A DNA stretch of 64,000 nt from NCBI RefSeq assembly GCF_032164335.1, contig NZ_CP134152.1, positions 2,232,001-2,296,000 of the forward strand. Direction: 5' to 3'. The notes under the pieces were generated by a model. The model was not told the origin of the DNA. It made no database searches and worked only from the letters and a program-made list of their open reading frames with translations. Made by a program: the position numbers and the translations under genes. Origin of the DNA: Winslowiella toletana. GTDB taxonomy: Bacteria > Pseudomonadota > Gammaproteobacteria > Enterobacterales > Enterobacteriaceae. This document shows positions 57,277-64,000 of this stretch, one piece after another; position 1 is the stretch's first letter; the number at the start of each line of letters is the position of its first letter.

Positions 57277-59292
57277 TTAATCAACCGTTCTCGCTGGCAG
57301 CGCCTGCTTTAACTGCGACAATGAGCACCACAGCCGCCAGATAATTCCCGCCAGTTCGTCGGCATCCTCACGGTGTTGCGCCTGTAAGGCATCAATCATC
57401 TGCTGGAGTTCTGTCAGCGTTTCATCCAGATAGCGGTGATGAACGCCGCGCTCGCTGATAATACGGTGCAGCCCACGCAGGCTGGCGTCACGCATGGTTG
57501 CCAGTGAAGCAGAGTCGCTTTGCCATTCGCGCAGTTGCCAGACGATATGCGAGCAGTTGAGCAGCACAACGCCCCAACGCAGCAGCCAGACGCGCGCAGG
57601 CTGATCGCGGCTGGTATTCAGCTGGCTGATACGGTGGTAAATCTGCGATTCAAACCGGCTTTCGCTCAGTCGCGGATGACGACCAAGCTGATCGAGAAAC
57701 TCACGCCGCAGCGCACGGATGTGGCGGCGACTTTTGCGTTTGTCAGAGCTGGGGCGCAAAATCTGAAACGCCAGCCAGGCCAGCAGCACGCCGCAAACCT
57801 TGGCGATATTATCGTTGAGAAAATCCTGATAGTCATATACCGGCGGATTCGTTACCGCCAGAAACGACCCCATAAACACGATAAACTGGCCCCACAGCGC
57901 GGCGCGCTTCTGTTGTTGCAGCTTAAACAGTTGCAGGGTAATTAACAGCGGCAGCAGAAAGATCAGAAATTGCCATAGCTGGCTGATTTGAATCATCAGA
58001 CCAAATTTAACCAGAAAGCTGAACACTGAAAGCAGCAGCAGTGTTTTCAGCAGCAGTGAAATGCTGCCAGTCGGCGAGGGCGCTGAGGAGTAGAGCACGC
58101 AGCTGATAGCGGTCAGCGTCAGTGCGGCACTGCCTGCATCCCACTGGGTATTAATCCAGAAGGTACAGCCCAGCACGATAACGCTGAAGGTACGCAGTGC
58201 GCTCCAGCTGGCTTCTGCGCTGTCGGTATAGCGCGCCAGTGACGGCACCGGCGGCGGTGAGAAGCGCGTTTCGGCATCAGCTCGTTCAAACTGACGCAAC
58301 CAGCGGCTGACGTTAAGATACATCCAGCAGAAGTAGCGCAGACGATGCCAGAAGGCGCGATGGCGGTAGTCGCTGTCAGTATCTGGCGCTGCACTCTGCA
58401 AAATTTGCGCCAGCCGATATTTATCGCAATCGCTGCGTGCCAGTTCGCTGAGCAATTGATGCAGCGCGCTGAACAGCACTTCCGGCGGATTGGGCCAGTT
58501 AAGCAACATTCGCCGCAGGCTGGAGATCACGCTGGTGAGCCGCAACTGCTGGTGCAGCACATAGTTCAGCAGGTTATTTTGTCGGCGAAAGCGATAATGG
58601 CTCCAGAATGCCTGAATGCGCAGCAGATTCATGGTGAGAATCTGGCTGATAACATTTTCATGGGCGGTGCGCATGGTATCGGTGATTTCCGGCTGTAGCA
58701 TCAGTGCAGCGTGATCCAGCAGCCGGGCGTGCATGGTTTTCAGCGAGGTGATTAATGCATCGCCATCTGAAGTGCTGGGCAGGATCATCATCATCAGGCC
58801 ACCGCACAAAATGCCGGAAATCACCTCACAGACGCGTGCCTGAGTTATCTCCCAAAGGTCGCCGATATCGGTGATATTGACCGTGCTGAAGGCGATGATC
58901 GCCGCGGTATAACCCGCCAGCGAGAACGCATAGGCCACATTGTTCTGAAAGTGGTTGGCAATCCAGGTGCAGAGCGCCAGCCAGCTGGCAATCGCCAGAG
59001 TAAACAACCAGGGTTCGTTGAGCGTATGACCGGCAATCAGCAGCGCCGCGCTGGCACCCAGTAAGCTTCCGGCAATGCGGCCAAGACTTTTACTGATGAC
59101 GCCACCAACGGTCGGAAAGCTGACCACTGCTGCGGAGGTCATCGCCCAGTAGGGTTCATCAAGGTCCAGCGCGTAAGCAATGCTCAACGCCAGACACATC
59201 GCCAGCGCGTTGCGTAATGCATAGCGCCACTGTCCACCGGTGGCCTTAATCCACGGCAGTTGCTTCCATTCCAGCCAGCTGAGGTTCATCAT
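57277..59292 (-). CDS. ydhK: FUSC family inner membrane transporter YdhK
   Basis: A 671-residue protein of the aromatic acid exporter/fusaric acid resistance (AaeB/FUSC) family: two blocks of about five to six helices (start [20 protein letters not shown] and [20 protein letters not shown]; second block near residue 400) each followed by a cytoplasmic helical region. It is probably the inner membrane pump of a tripartite-like system with YdhJ. It begins 3 bases after the ydhJ stop. E. coli YdhK has 670 residues. Confidence 0.92.
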   Translation of the reverse strand: MMNLSWLEWKQLPWIKATGGQWRYALRNALAMCLALSIAYALDLDEPYWAMTSAAVVSFPTVGGVISKSLGRIAGSLLGASAALLIAGHTLNEPWLFTLAIASWLALCTWIANHFQNNVAYAFSLAGYTAAIIAFSTVNITDIGDLWEITQARVCEVISGILCGGLMMMILPSTSDGDALITSLKTMHARLLDHAALMLQPEITDTMRTAHENVISQILTMNLLRIQAFWSHYRFRRQNNLLNYVLHQQLRLTSVISSLRRMLLNWPNPPEVLFSALHQLLSELARSDCDKYRLAQILQSAAPDTDSDYRHRAFWHRLRYFCWMYLNVSRWLRQFERADAETRFSPPPVPSLARYTDSAEASWSALRTFSVIVLGCTFWINTQWDAGSAALTLTAISCVLYSSAPSPTGSISLLLKTLLLLSVFSFLVKFGLMIQISQLWQFLIFLLPLLITLQLFKLQQQKRAALWGQFIVFMGSFLAVTNPPVYDYQDFLNDNIAKVCGVLLAWLAFQILRPSSDKRKSRRHIRALRREFLDQLGRHPRLSESRFESQIYHRISQLNTSRDQPARVWLLRWGVVLLNCSHIVWQLREWQSDSASLATMRDASLRGLHRIISERGVHHRYLDETLTELQQMIDALQAQHREDADELAGIIWRLWCSLSQLKQALPARTVD

Positions 59293-59295
59293 CGA

Positions 59296-60153
59296 TCAGG
59301 GCTGAATGGAGACGGTGGCGGTAGTGCCGGCGACCAGCGGCAAATCATCCGGAATATTGCTGATTGCTATACGCACCGGTACCCGCTGCGCCAGCCGCAC
59401 CCACGGAACGTTGGGTTTAATATCCGGCACCAGCCCGCTGTCACTTTCAATGCTCTGATCGTAAATCGCCCGTCCAATGCTCTCGACCCGGCCTTTCAGT
59501 TGTCGATCGTTGCTGTAAAGCACAATATCGGCTTCAGCACCGGGGCGGATATGGCGCAGTTTGGTCTCTTCAAAGTAACCGATAATATAAAATGAGTGGC
59601 TGTCGACCAGTGCAAACACCGGTGTGCCGCTGGTGGCGTAATTGCCAGGGCGCAGATTGAGATTAGTGATCCAGCCATCGGTCGGCGCATAAACCTGGGT
59701 TTGCTGCAGGTTCCACTGTGCCTGTTCAAGCGTGGCTTGCGCGGCTTTTGCGCTGGCCGCCGCTGCATTGGCGGTTAAGTTAGCCGCATCCATATCCTCA
59801 GCTGAAATCACATTGCGCGGCAGGCTACGTCGGCGACTGGCTTCATGCTGGGCTTTTTGCAAGTCCGCCTGCGCTTTGCTTAGCTGTGCTTCTGCATTGA
59901 GCAGCGCGATGCGCCAGGGTTCGTCGTCAAGGGTAAACAGCAGGCTGCCTTTTTTTACCCACTGATTATCCTTCACCAGTAGTTTATCTATGCGTCCTGA
60001 CACCTGTGGCGTAATATCAACCAGTTCGGCGCGCACTTTGCCATCTCGCGTCCATGGCGATTGCATATAGTAATTCCACAGACACCAACCGGCGCACAGT
60101 GCGGCAGCGAAAACAATCACCGTTGAGAAATACTTTAAGCTATTCAGTTTCAT
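59296..60153 (-). CDS. ydhJ: HlyD-family membrane fusion protein YdhJ
   Basis: A 285-residue periplasmic adaptor with a single N-terminal helix (FSTVIVFAAALCAGWCLWNYY), lipoyl halves (VRAELVDITPQVSGRIDKL and APTDGWITNLNLRPGNY) and a coiled-coil hairpin between them (about residues 80-155, rich in Ala, Gln, Lys). It links YdhK to an outer membrane channel, as AaeA does for AaeB. It lies 4 bases after ydhI. Confidence 0.92.
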   Translation of the reverse strand: MKLNSLKYFSTVIVFAAALCAGWCLWNYYMQSPWTRDGKVRAELVDITPQVSGRIDKLLVKDNQWVKKGSLLFTLDDEPWRIALLNAEAQLSKAQADLQKAQHEASRRRSLPRNVISAEDMDAANLTANAAAASAKAAQATLEQAQWNLQQTQVYAPTDGWITNLNLRPGNYATSGTPVFALVDSHSFYIIGYFEETKLRHIRPGAEADIVLYSNDRQLKGRVESIGRAIYDQSIESDSGLVPDIKPNVPWVRLAQRVPVRIAISNIPDDLPLVAGTTATVSIQP

Positions 60154-60157
60154 CTAA

Positions 60158-60394
60158 TCACCAGCGTCCAGACAACCATAATGATGCACTCACACACAGC
60201 ACAAACAGCGACAGATCCATTAACGTCGGATGCCAGATTTCGCCGGAATAGAGCCAGCCTCGAATCAGAGGGTGGAGTAATAACCAGATAAGGAAACCCA
60301 ACAGTACCGCTTTAAAAATGGGCGGAAAAAACAGCGAGGCACCAAAAACCAGGTCAGTGAGGGGAGCTGTGGAACTCAGTAGCATTGTCGACAC
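60158..60394 (-). CDS. ydhI: DUF1656 membrane protein YdhI
   Basis: A 78-residue protein with two membrane helices (FPPIFKAVLLGFLIWLLLH and MDLSLFVLCVSASLWLSG), matching DUF1656/AaeX-like proteins that accompany FUSC/HlyD pumps. First gene of the ydhIJK operon, divergent from slyA. In E. coli this operon lies in the SlyA neighbourhood too; direct SlyA control is plausible, not shown. Confidence 0.9.
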   Translation of the reverse strand: MSTMLLSSTAPLTDLVFGASLFFPPIFKAVLLGFLIWLLLHPLIRGWLYSGEIWHPTLMDLSLFVLCVSASLWLSGRW

Positions 60395-60550
60395 GTTTCG
60401 TCATCCTTCATTGCGGGTATGCGAGGTAACCCGAAATTAAAATACGCTTTCCATTTTGTGTTTGCCCTGGATTTGTATTTTGTCCTGTAAACTCGCAGAA
60501 TAGTCTAGAATCAGGCTTGATAGCTAGCAAGCTAATTATAAGGAGATGAA

Positions 60551-60988
60551 ATGGATACGCCACTAGGAACGGACCTGGCACGATTAGTGCGCATATGGCG
60601 CGCTCTGATTGATCAACGGTTGAAACCGTTGGAGCTGACTCAAACACATTGGGTCACACTGCATAATATTCATCAGTTGCCACCGGATCAGTCTCAGATT
60701 CAGCTGGCCAAGGCAATTGGTATTGAGCAACCTTCGCTGGTAAGAACGCTGGACCAGCTGGAGGAGAAAGGGCTGATTACCCGTTGTACTTGCGCCAACG
60801 ATCGTCGTGCCAAGCGTATTAAGCTGACGAAAGAAGCTGAACCTATCATCTGTGAAGTGGAGCACGTGATTGATGCGACACGCGATGATATTCTTTCGGG
60901 TATCTCTATGCAGGAGATAAGCCAGCTGGTTACGCTGATTGCGCGACTGGAGAAAAACATTCTCGAGTTGCACAATAAAACCGAGTAA
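60551..60988 (+). CDS. slyA: MarR-family regulator SlyA
   Basis: A 145-residue winged-helix regulator with the SlyA sequences [39 protein letters not shown] and [17 protein letters not shown] (wing). SlyA counters H-NS silencing and responds to aromatic carboxylates such as salicylate; in plant-associated and animal-associated enterobacteria it controls virulence and stress genes. AAGGAGA lies 8 bases before the ATG. It is divergent from ydhIJK and convergent with slyB. Confidence 0.95.
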   Translation: MDTPLGTDLARLVRIWRALIDQRLKPLELTQTHWVTLHNIHQLPPDQSQIQLAKAIGIEQPSLVRTLDQLEEKGLITRCTCANDRRAKRIKLTKEAEPIICEVEHVIDATRDDILSGISMQEISQLVTLIARLEKNILELHNKTE

Positions 60989-60994
60989 ACGTTA

Positions 60995-61025
60995 GAAAAA
61001 ACCGGCGTCTGGCGCCGGTTTTTTT
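60995..61025. terminator. Bidirectional terminator between slyA and slyB
   Basis: ACCGGCG pairs with CGCCGGT, with A-run before and T-run after, lying between the convergent stops of slyA and slyB. Confidence 0.88.
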
Positions 61026-61032
61026 GTATAGA

Positions 61033-61500
61033 TTAACGTGGGGAAACGGTAACCTGCCTGCCGTTGGATGCCAGCATGACGCGCTGACCAACCGAGAAGC
61101 GGGTTGAACCCTGTTTCTGCACCACCAGGATGGTATTACCATCATCTTTACGCACTTCCAGCTCAACGCCAGCGGTTTTATTCATCGAACCCTGCACGCC
61201 CTGGCCAGCTACGCCGCCCAGTACCGCACCACCTGCAGTTGCCAGGCTGCGTCCGCTGCCGCCGCCAATGGTGTTACCAAGGAAGCCACCAAGCACCGCA
61301 CCGCCGATCGCGCCAATGACGTTGTTATCGTCACCGCCCTGAATCTGGACTGGACGAACGGAAACCAGCGTGCCGTAAGTGACGCTCTGAACCTGTTTGG
61401 CTTCAGATGCACTGTAAACGTCGCCGGAGAGGCTGCTGGAATTAGTACAGCCTGCCAGTGTAATGCCGGTCAGTGCCACTACAAACATACGCTTGATCAT
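61033..61500 (-). CDS. slyB: Outer membrane lipoprotein SlyB
   Basis: A 155-residue lipoprotein (E. coli 155) with lipobox TLAGC, a glycine-zipper membrane segment (IGGAVLGGFLGNTIGGGSG and AGGAVLGGVAGQG) and a C-terminal beta domain. SlyB forms ring complexes that shield outer membrane proteins during stress and is PhoPQ-regulated in E. coli. The ATG at 61500 gives MIKRMFVVALTGITLAGC and was chosen over one five codons upstream. No convincing PhoP box was found in the upstream gap. Confidence 0.95.
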   Translation of the reverse strand: MIKRMFVVALTGITLAGCTNSSSLSGDVYSASEAKQVQSVTYGTLVSVRPVQIQGGDDNNVIGAIGGAVLGGFLGNTIGGGSGRSLATAGGAVLGGVAGQGVQGSMNKTAGVELEVRKDDGNTILVVQKQGSTRFSVGQRVMLASNGRQVTVSPR

Positions 61501-61784
61501 TGTGATGCTCCTCAATTACTTATTGGCTACGCAAAAGGTGTAACCATCGCTAACCATATTATATGGCACAAGTCTGGCTTGTTGCGGATTTTAGTCAAAA
61601 AAACTGACAAGTGCAGCATACCCATGCAAGATTAAACGAACTCTCAATAACCATGCCAACTTGACGGGCATTCAGAAAAAACCGTTAGTTGCTTCAAAAA
61701 ACGGCAATTAATCATAGTATTACACGGCTATTTTTGCCAGGCTGAAGTAAAGGCTCTTTCCGGGCGCGATATTAAGGCAATGAA

Positions 61785-62909
61785 ATGAAATCAGGACGTT
61801 ATATTGGAGTGATGTCCGGCACCAGCCTCGATGGTGTTGATGTGGTGCTGGCGGCAATTGACGAGCGCATGGTGGCGCAGCAGGCCAGTTATGTCCATCC
61901 GTTCCCGCCTGAGCTGCGCCAGCAGGTGCTGGCGATTTGCCAGGGCCAGAGCCTGACCTTATCGCAACTGGGCCAGCTGGATACGCGCCTCGGGCGGCTG
62001 TTCGCCGAAGCGGTGCTGACCATGATGAAGCAGCAGGGGCTGGAAGCTTCAGATATTACTGCAATCGGTTGTCATGGCCAGACCGTCTGGCACGAACCGC
62101 TGGGTGAGGCGCCTAACAGCCAGCAGATTGGCGATAATAATCAGATTGCTGCCGCCACAGGCATTACCGTGGTCGGCGATTTTCGCCGGCGCGATATGGC
62201 GCTGGGCGGGCAGGGCGCGCCGCTGGTGCCCGCGTTTCACCAGGCGCTGCTGATGCACACCAGCGAACGTCGTATGGTGCTTAATATTGGCGGCATCGCT
62301 AACTTATCGCTGTTGATACCCGGTAAACCGGTGCGCGGCTATGATACGGGTCCGGGTAATATGCTGATGGACGTGTGGATCTGGCGTCAGCGCGGCAAAG
62401 CCTATGATAAAGATGGTGAGTGGGCCAGCAGCGGCAAAGTGATCGTACCGCTGTTGCAATCAATGCTGGCCGATCCCTGGTTTGCGCTGCCGGCACCGAA
62501 AAGTACCGGACGCGAATATTTTAACCTCGGATGGATTGAGAAACAGCTGAGTGCTTTTCCGGCGCTGGCGGCGCAAGATGTGCAGGCGACGTTGACAGAG
62601 CTGACCGCCGTCACCATTGCTGAACAGGTGCTGCTGAGCGGCGGCTGCGAACGACTGATCGTTTGCGGCGGCGGCGGGCGCAACCCGCTGCTGATGGCGC
62701 GTCTCGCCGGGCAGCTGGCGGGAACGGAAGTGCTCAGCACCGACGAACTGGGAATCAGCGGTGATGATATGGAAGGGCTGGCATTTGCCTGGCTGGCTTA
62801 TCGCACCTTATCTGGTCTGCCGGGGAATCTGCCCTCCGTGACCGGTGCCCGTAGTGCCAGCGTGCTGGGTGCCATTTTCCCGGCTAATTATCCCGATGGT
62901 TCACACTAA
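61785..62909 (+). CDS. anmK: Anhydro-N-acetylmuramic acid kinase AnmK
   Basis: A 374-residue sugar kinase of the ASKHA fold that opens and phosphorylates 1,6-anhydroMurNAc in cell wall recycling. The N-terminal [19 protein letters not shown] phosphate loop, [32 protein letters not shown], and [23 protein letters not shown] segments are family hallmarks. It is divergent from slyB and 30 bases before mliC, the E. coli order. Confidence 0.96.
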   Translation: MKSGRYIGVMSGTSLDGVDVVLAAIDERMVAQQASYVHPFPPELRQQVLAICQGQSLTLSQLGQLDTRLGRLFAEAVLTMMKQQGLEASDITAIGCHGQTVWHEPLGEAPNSQQIGDNNQIAAATGITVVGDFRRRDMALGGQGAPLVPAFHQALLMHTSERRMVLNIGGIANLSLLIPGKPVRGYDTGPGNMLMDVWIWRQRGKAYDKDGEWASSGKVIVPLLQSMLADPWFALPAPKSTGREYFNLGWIEKQLSAFPALAAQDVQATLTELTAVTIAEQVLLSGGCERLIVCGGGGRNPLLMARLAGQLAGTEVLSTDELGISGDDMEGLAFAWLAYRTLSGLPGNLPSVTGARSASVLGAIFPANYPDGSH

Positions 62910-62939
62910 TTAGCAGTTGTGGTTGAAAAGGAGTTATTG

Positions 62940-63257
62940 ATGAAAAACACCCTGATGGTAGCCGCTTTATTCACCTTATCGGGCTGTGGTCTGATGTCGC
63001 ATTCTGAGCAACAACAGGTTGAAACCCTGCGCTATACCTGCGGCACCCTGCCGCTGACGGTTAAGGTAGACAACAGCCAGGAGCAGGTCAGCCTGATTTT
63101 GGATGGTAAGCCGCTGACCCTGAAGCAGCAGATTGCCGCTTCCGGCGCGCGCTACAGTGACGGCAACTACGTCTTCTGGTCGAAGGGAGACGGGGCTTTT
63201 ATCGAACGTAACGATAAAATTATTATCGATGATTGTAAGCTGCAATCAGGAAGTTAA
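62940..63257 (+). CDS. mliC: Membrane-bound lysozyme inhibitor MliC (YdhA)
   Basis: A 105-residue lipoprotein with lipobox LSGCG near residue 16. The C-type lysozyme inhibitor domain has YTCGTLPLTVKV, SGARYSDGNYVFWSKGDGAF and a C-terminal DDC, two cysteines forming the domain disulphide. It protects peptidoglycan from host lysozyme. The ATG at 62940 has AAGGAG 7 bases ahead and is preferred to a GTG/ATG-less start further upstream. Confidence 0.93.
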   Translation: MKNTLMVAALFTLSGCGLMSHSEQQQVETLRYTCGTLPLTVKVDNSQEQVSLILDGKPLTLKQQIAASGARYSDGNYVFWSKGDGAFIERNDKIIIDDCKLQSGS

Positions 63258-63325
63258 GTCGTTGAAGTTCATCGGGGTGAGGCGCACAATGGCTTCACCC
63301 TTTTTATTTTCCAGAAGCCTTTGTT

Positions 63326-63982
63326 ATGACCGATAGCGATAACCTGCAACAGATTGCCCATCTGCGTCGTGAATATACGCGTGGTGGCCTGCGCCGTAAG
63401 GATCTTCCCGAACAACCGCTCGATCTGTTTGAGCACTGGCTGCGCCAGGCATGTGACGCCCAGCTGCCCGATCCCACCGCGATGAGCGTGGCTACCGTTG
63501 ATGAACACGGCCAGCCTTATCAGCGCATTGTGCTGCTGAAACACTACGATAAACAGGGAATGGTGTTCTACACCAATCTCGGCAGTCGTAAAGCGCATCA
63601 CCTTGAGAATAACCCGCGCATCAGCCTGCTGTTTCCATGGCACATGCTGGAACGCCAGGTGATGGTGCTGGGCAGCGTTGAGAAACTGTCGGCGCTGGAA
63701 GTCATGAAGTATTTCCACAGCCGACCGCGCGATAGCCAGATCGGCGCCTGGGTATCAAAACAGTCGAGCCGGATTTCAGCGCGTGGCGTGCTGGAAGGTA
63801 AATTCCTTGAGCTGAAGCAGAAGTTCCAGCAGGGGCAGATCCCGTTGCCGAGTTTTTGGGGTGGATTCCGCATCAAAATCGATACGATGGAGTTCTGGCA
63901 GGGAGGAGAACACCGGCTGCACGATCGCTTCCTCTATCAGCGCGACGGCGAAGGCTGGAAAATCGACCGACTGGCGCCCTGA
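63326..63982 (+). CDS. pdxH: Pyridoxamine 5'-phosphate oxidase PdxH
   Basis: A 218-residue FMN enzyme (E. coli 218) that oxidises pyridoxine or pyridoxamine phosphate to pyridoxal phosphate. Typical sequences are [41 protein letters not shown] with FMN-binding residues, [17 protein letters not shown], and the C-terminal [21 protein letters not shown] ending RLAP. It ends 18 bases before the window edge; tyrS would follow by synteny. Confidence 0.96.
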   Translation: MTDSDNLQQIAHLRREYTRGGLRRKDLPEQPLDLFEHWLRQACDAQLPDPTAMSVATVDEHGQPYQRIVLLKHYDKQGMVFYTNLGSRKAHHLENNPRISLLFPWHMLERQVMVLGSVEKLSALEVMKYFHSRPRDSQIGAWVSKQSSRISARGVLEGKFLELKQKFQQGQIPLPSFWGGFRIKIDTMEFWQGGEHRLHDRFLYQRDGEGWKIDRLAP

Positions 63983-64000
63983 ATTGCTGAAAAATCCCTT

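Noticed and set aside
61516-61784. PhoP box for slyB
   Set aside because: GTTTA-like half-sites occur but at the wrong spacing for a PhoP box.

Overview
The window is a chromosomal segment of a gammaproteobacterium of the order Enterobacterales. Gene content and order follow the Escherichia coli btuC-to-pdxH region almost throughout (btuC-E-D, nlpC, ydiV, selO, aroH, ppsR, ppsA, rprA, ydiK, ydiJ, menI, sufABCDSE, ldtE, lpp, pykF, tRNA-Val, mdtK, ribC, cfa, punC/punR, purR, ynhF, mepH, grxD, rnt, gloA, nemRA, ydhL, ydhF, sodC, ydhKJI, slyA, slyB, anmK, mliC, pdxH). Sequence divergence and the accessory content suggest an Erwiniaceae-like genus (Erwinia, Pantoea or a relative); this is inference, because no rRNA or housekeeping marker was compared by search.

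Layout: 1-2278 is the vitamin B12 uptake locus plus the lipoprotein NlpC. Positions 2660-4961 carry the degenerate EAL regulator YdiV and the AMPylase SelO. Positions 4958-10970 hold a complete Fur-controlled heme acquisition operon (hemP-hmuRSTUV) exactly where E. coli keeps only the orphan hemP homologue ydiE. Positions 11079-15967 carry aroH, ppsR and ppsA, joining PEP synthesis to aromatic biosynthesis. A lone RHS-core protein with a possible caspase-like C-terminus (16175-17329) and the small RNA RprA fill the place of E. coli's ydiL-fadK block. Positions 17721-22643 are ydiK, ydiJ and menI. A cyanide-insensitive-type bd oxidase (cioAB plus a 49-residue DUF2474 protein) and an unrecognised Fur-box gene are inserted before the suf Fe-S assembly operon (26850-32450).

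Positions 32519-36400 hold ldtE, lpp, pykF and three tRNA-Val(GAC) genes. Positions 36466-44040 carry mdtK, ribC, cfa, punC/punR, purR and the tiny ynhF. From 44255 there is a YbiO-type mechanosensitive channel where E. coli has sodB; mepH, grxD, rnt, gloA and nemRA follow. An eptA lipid A phosphoethanolamine transferase, an SDR-type protein and a LysR regulator are inserted between nemR and ydhL. ydhF, sodC and a phenolic acid decarboxylase gene broken by an in-frame stop at its catalytic glutamate codon lead to the ydhIJK efflux operon, slyA/slyB, anmK, mliC and pdxH.

Iron is a linking theme: a Fur box stands before hemP and another, almost consensus, before the unknown gene next to suf. 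Carbon-flux control is visible as Cra sites at pykF (perfect) and ppsA (near-perfect). Three genes too short for ordinary ORF calling were recovered by hand: hemP, the DUF2474 gene and ynhF. No insertion sequence, prophage or CRISPR array was seen. The most interesting items are the solo RHS protein with its candidate Cys/His pair, the Fur-controlled orphan gene, the phenolic acid decarboxylase with a stop at its catalytic codon, and a 15/16 copy of the purR operator in front of ydiJ.
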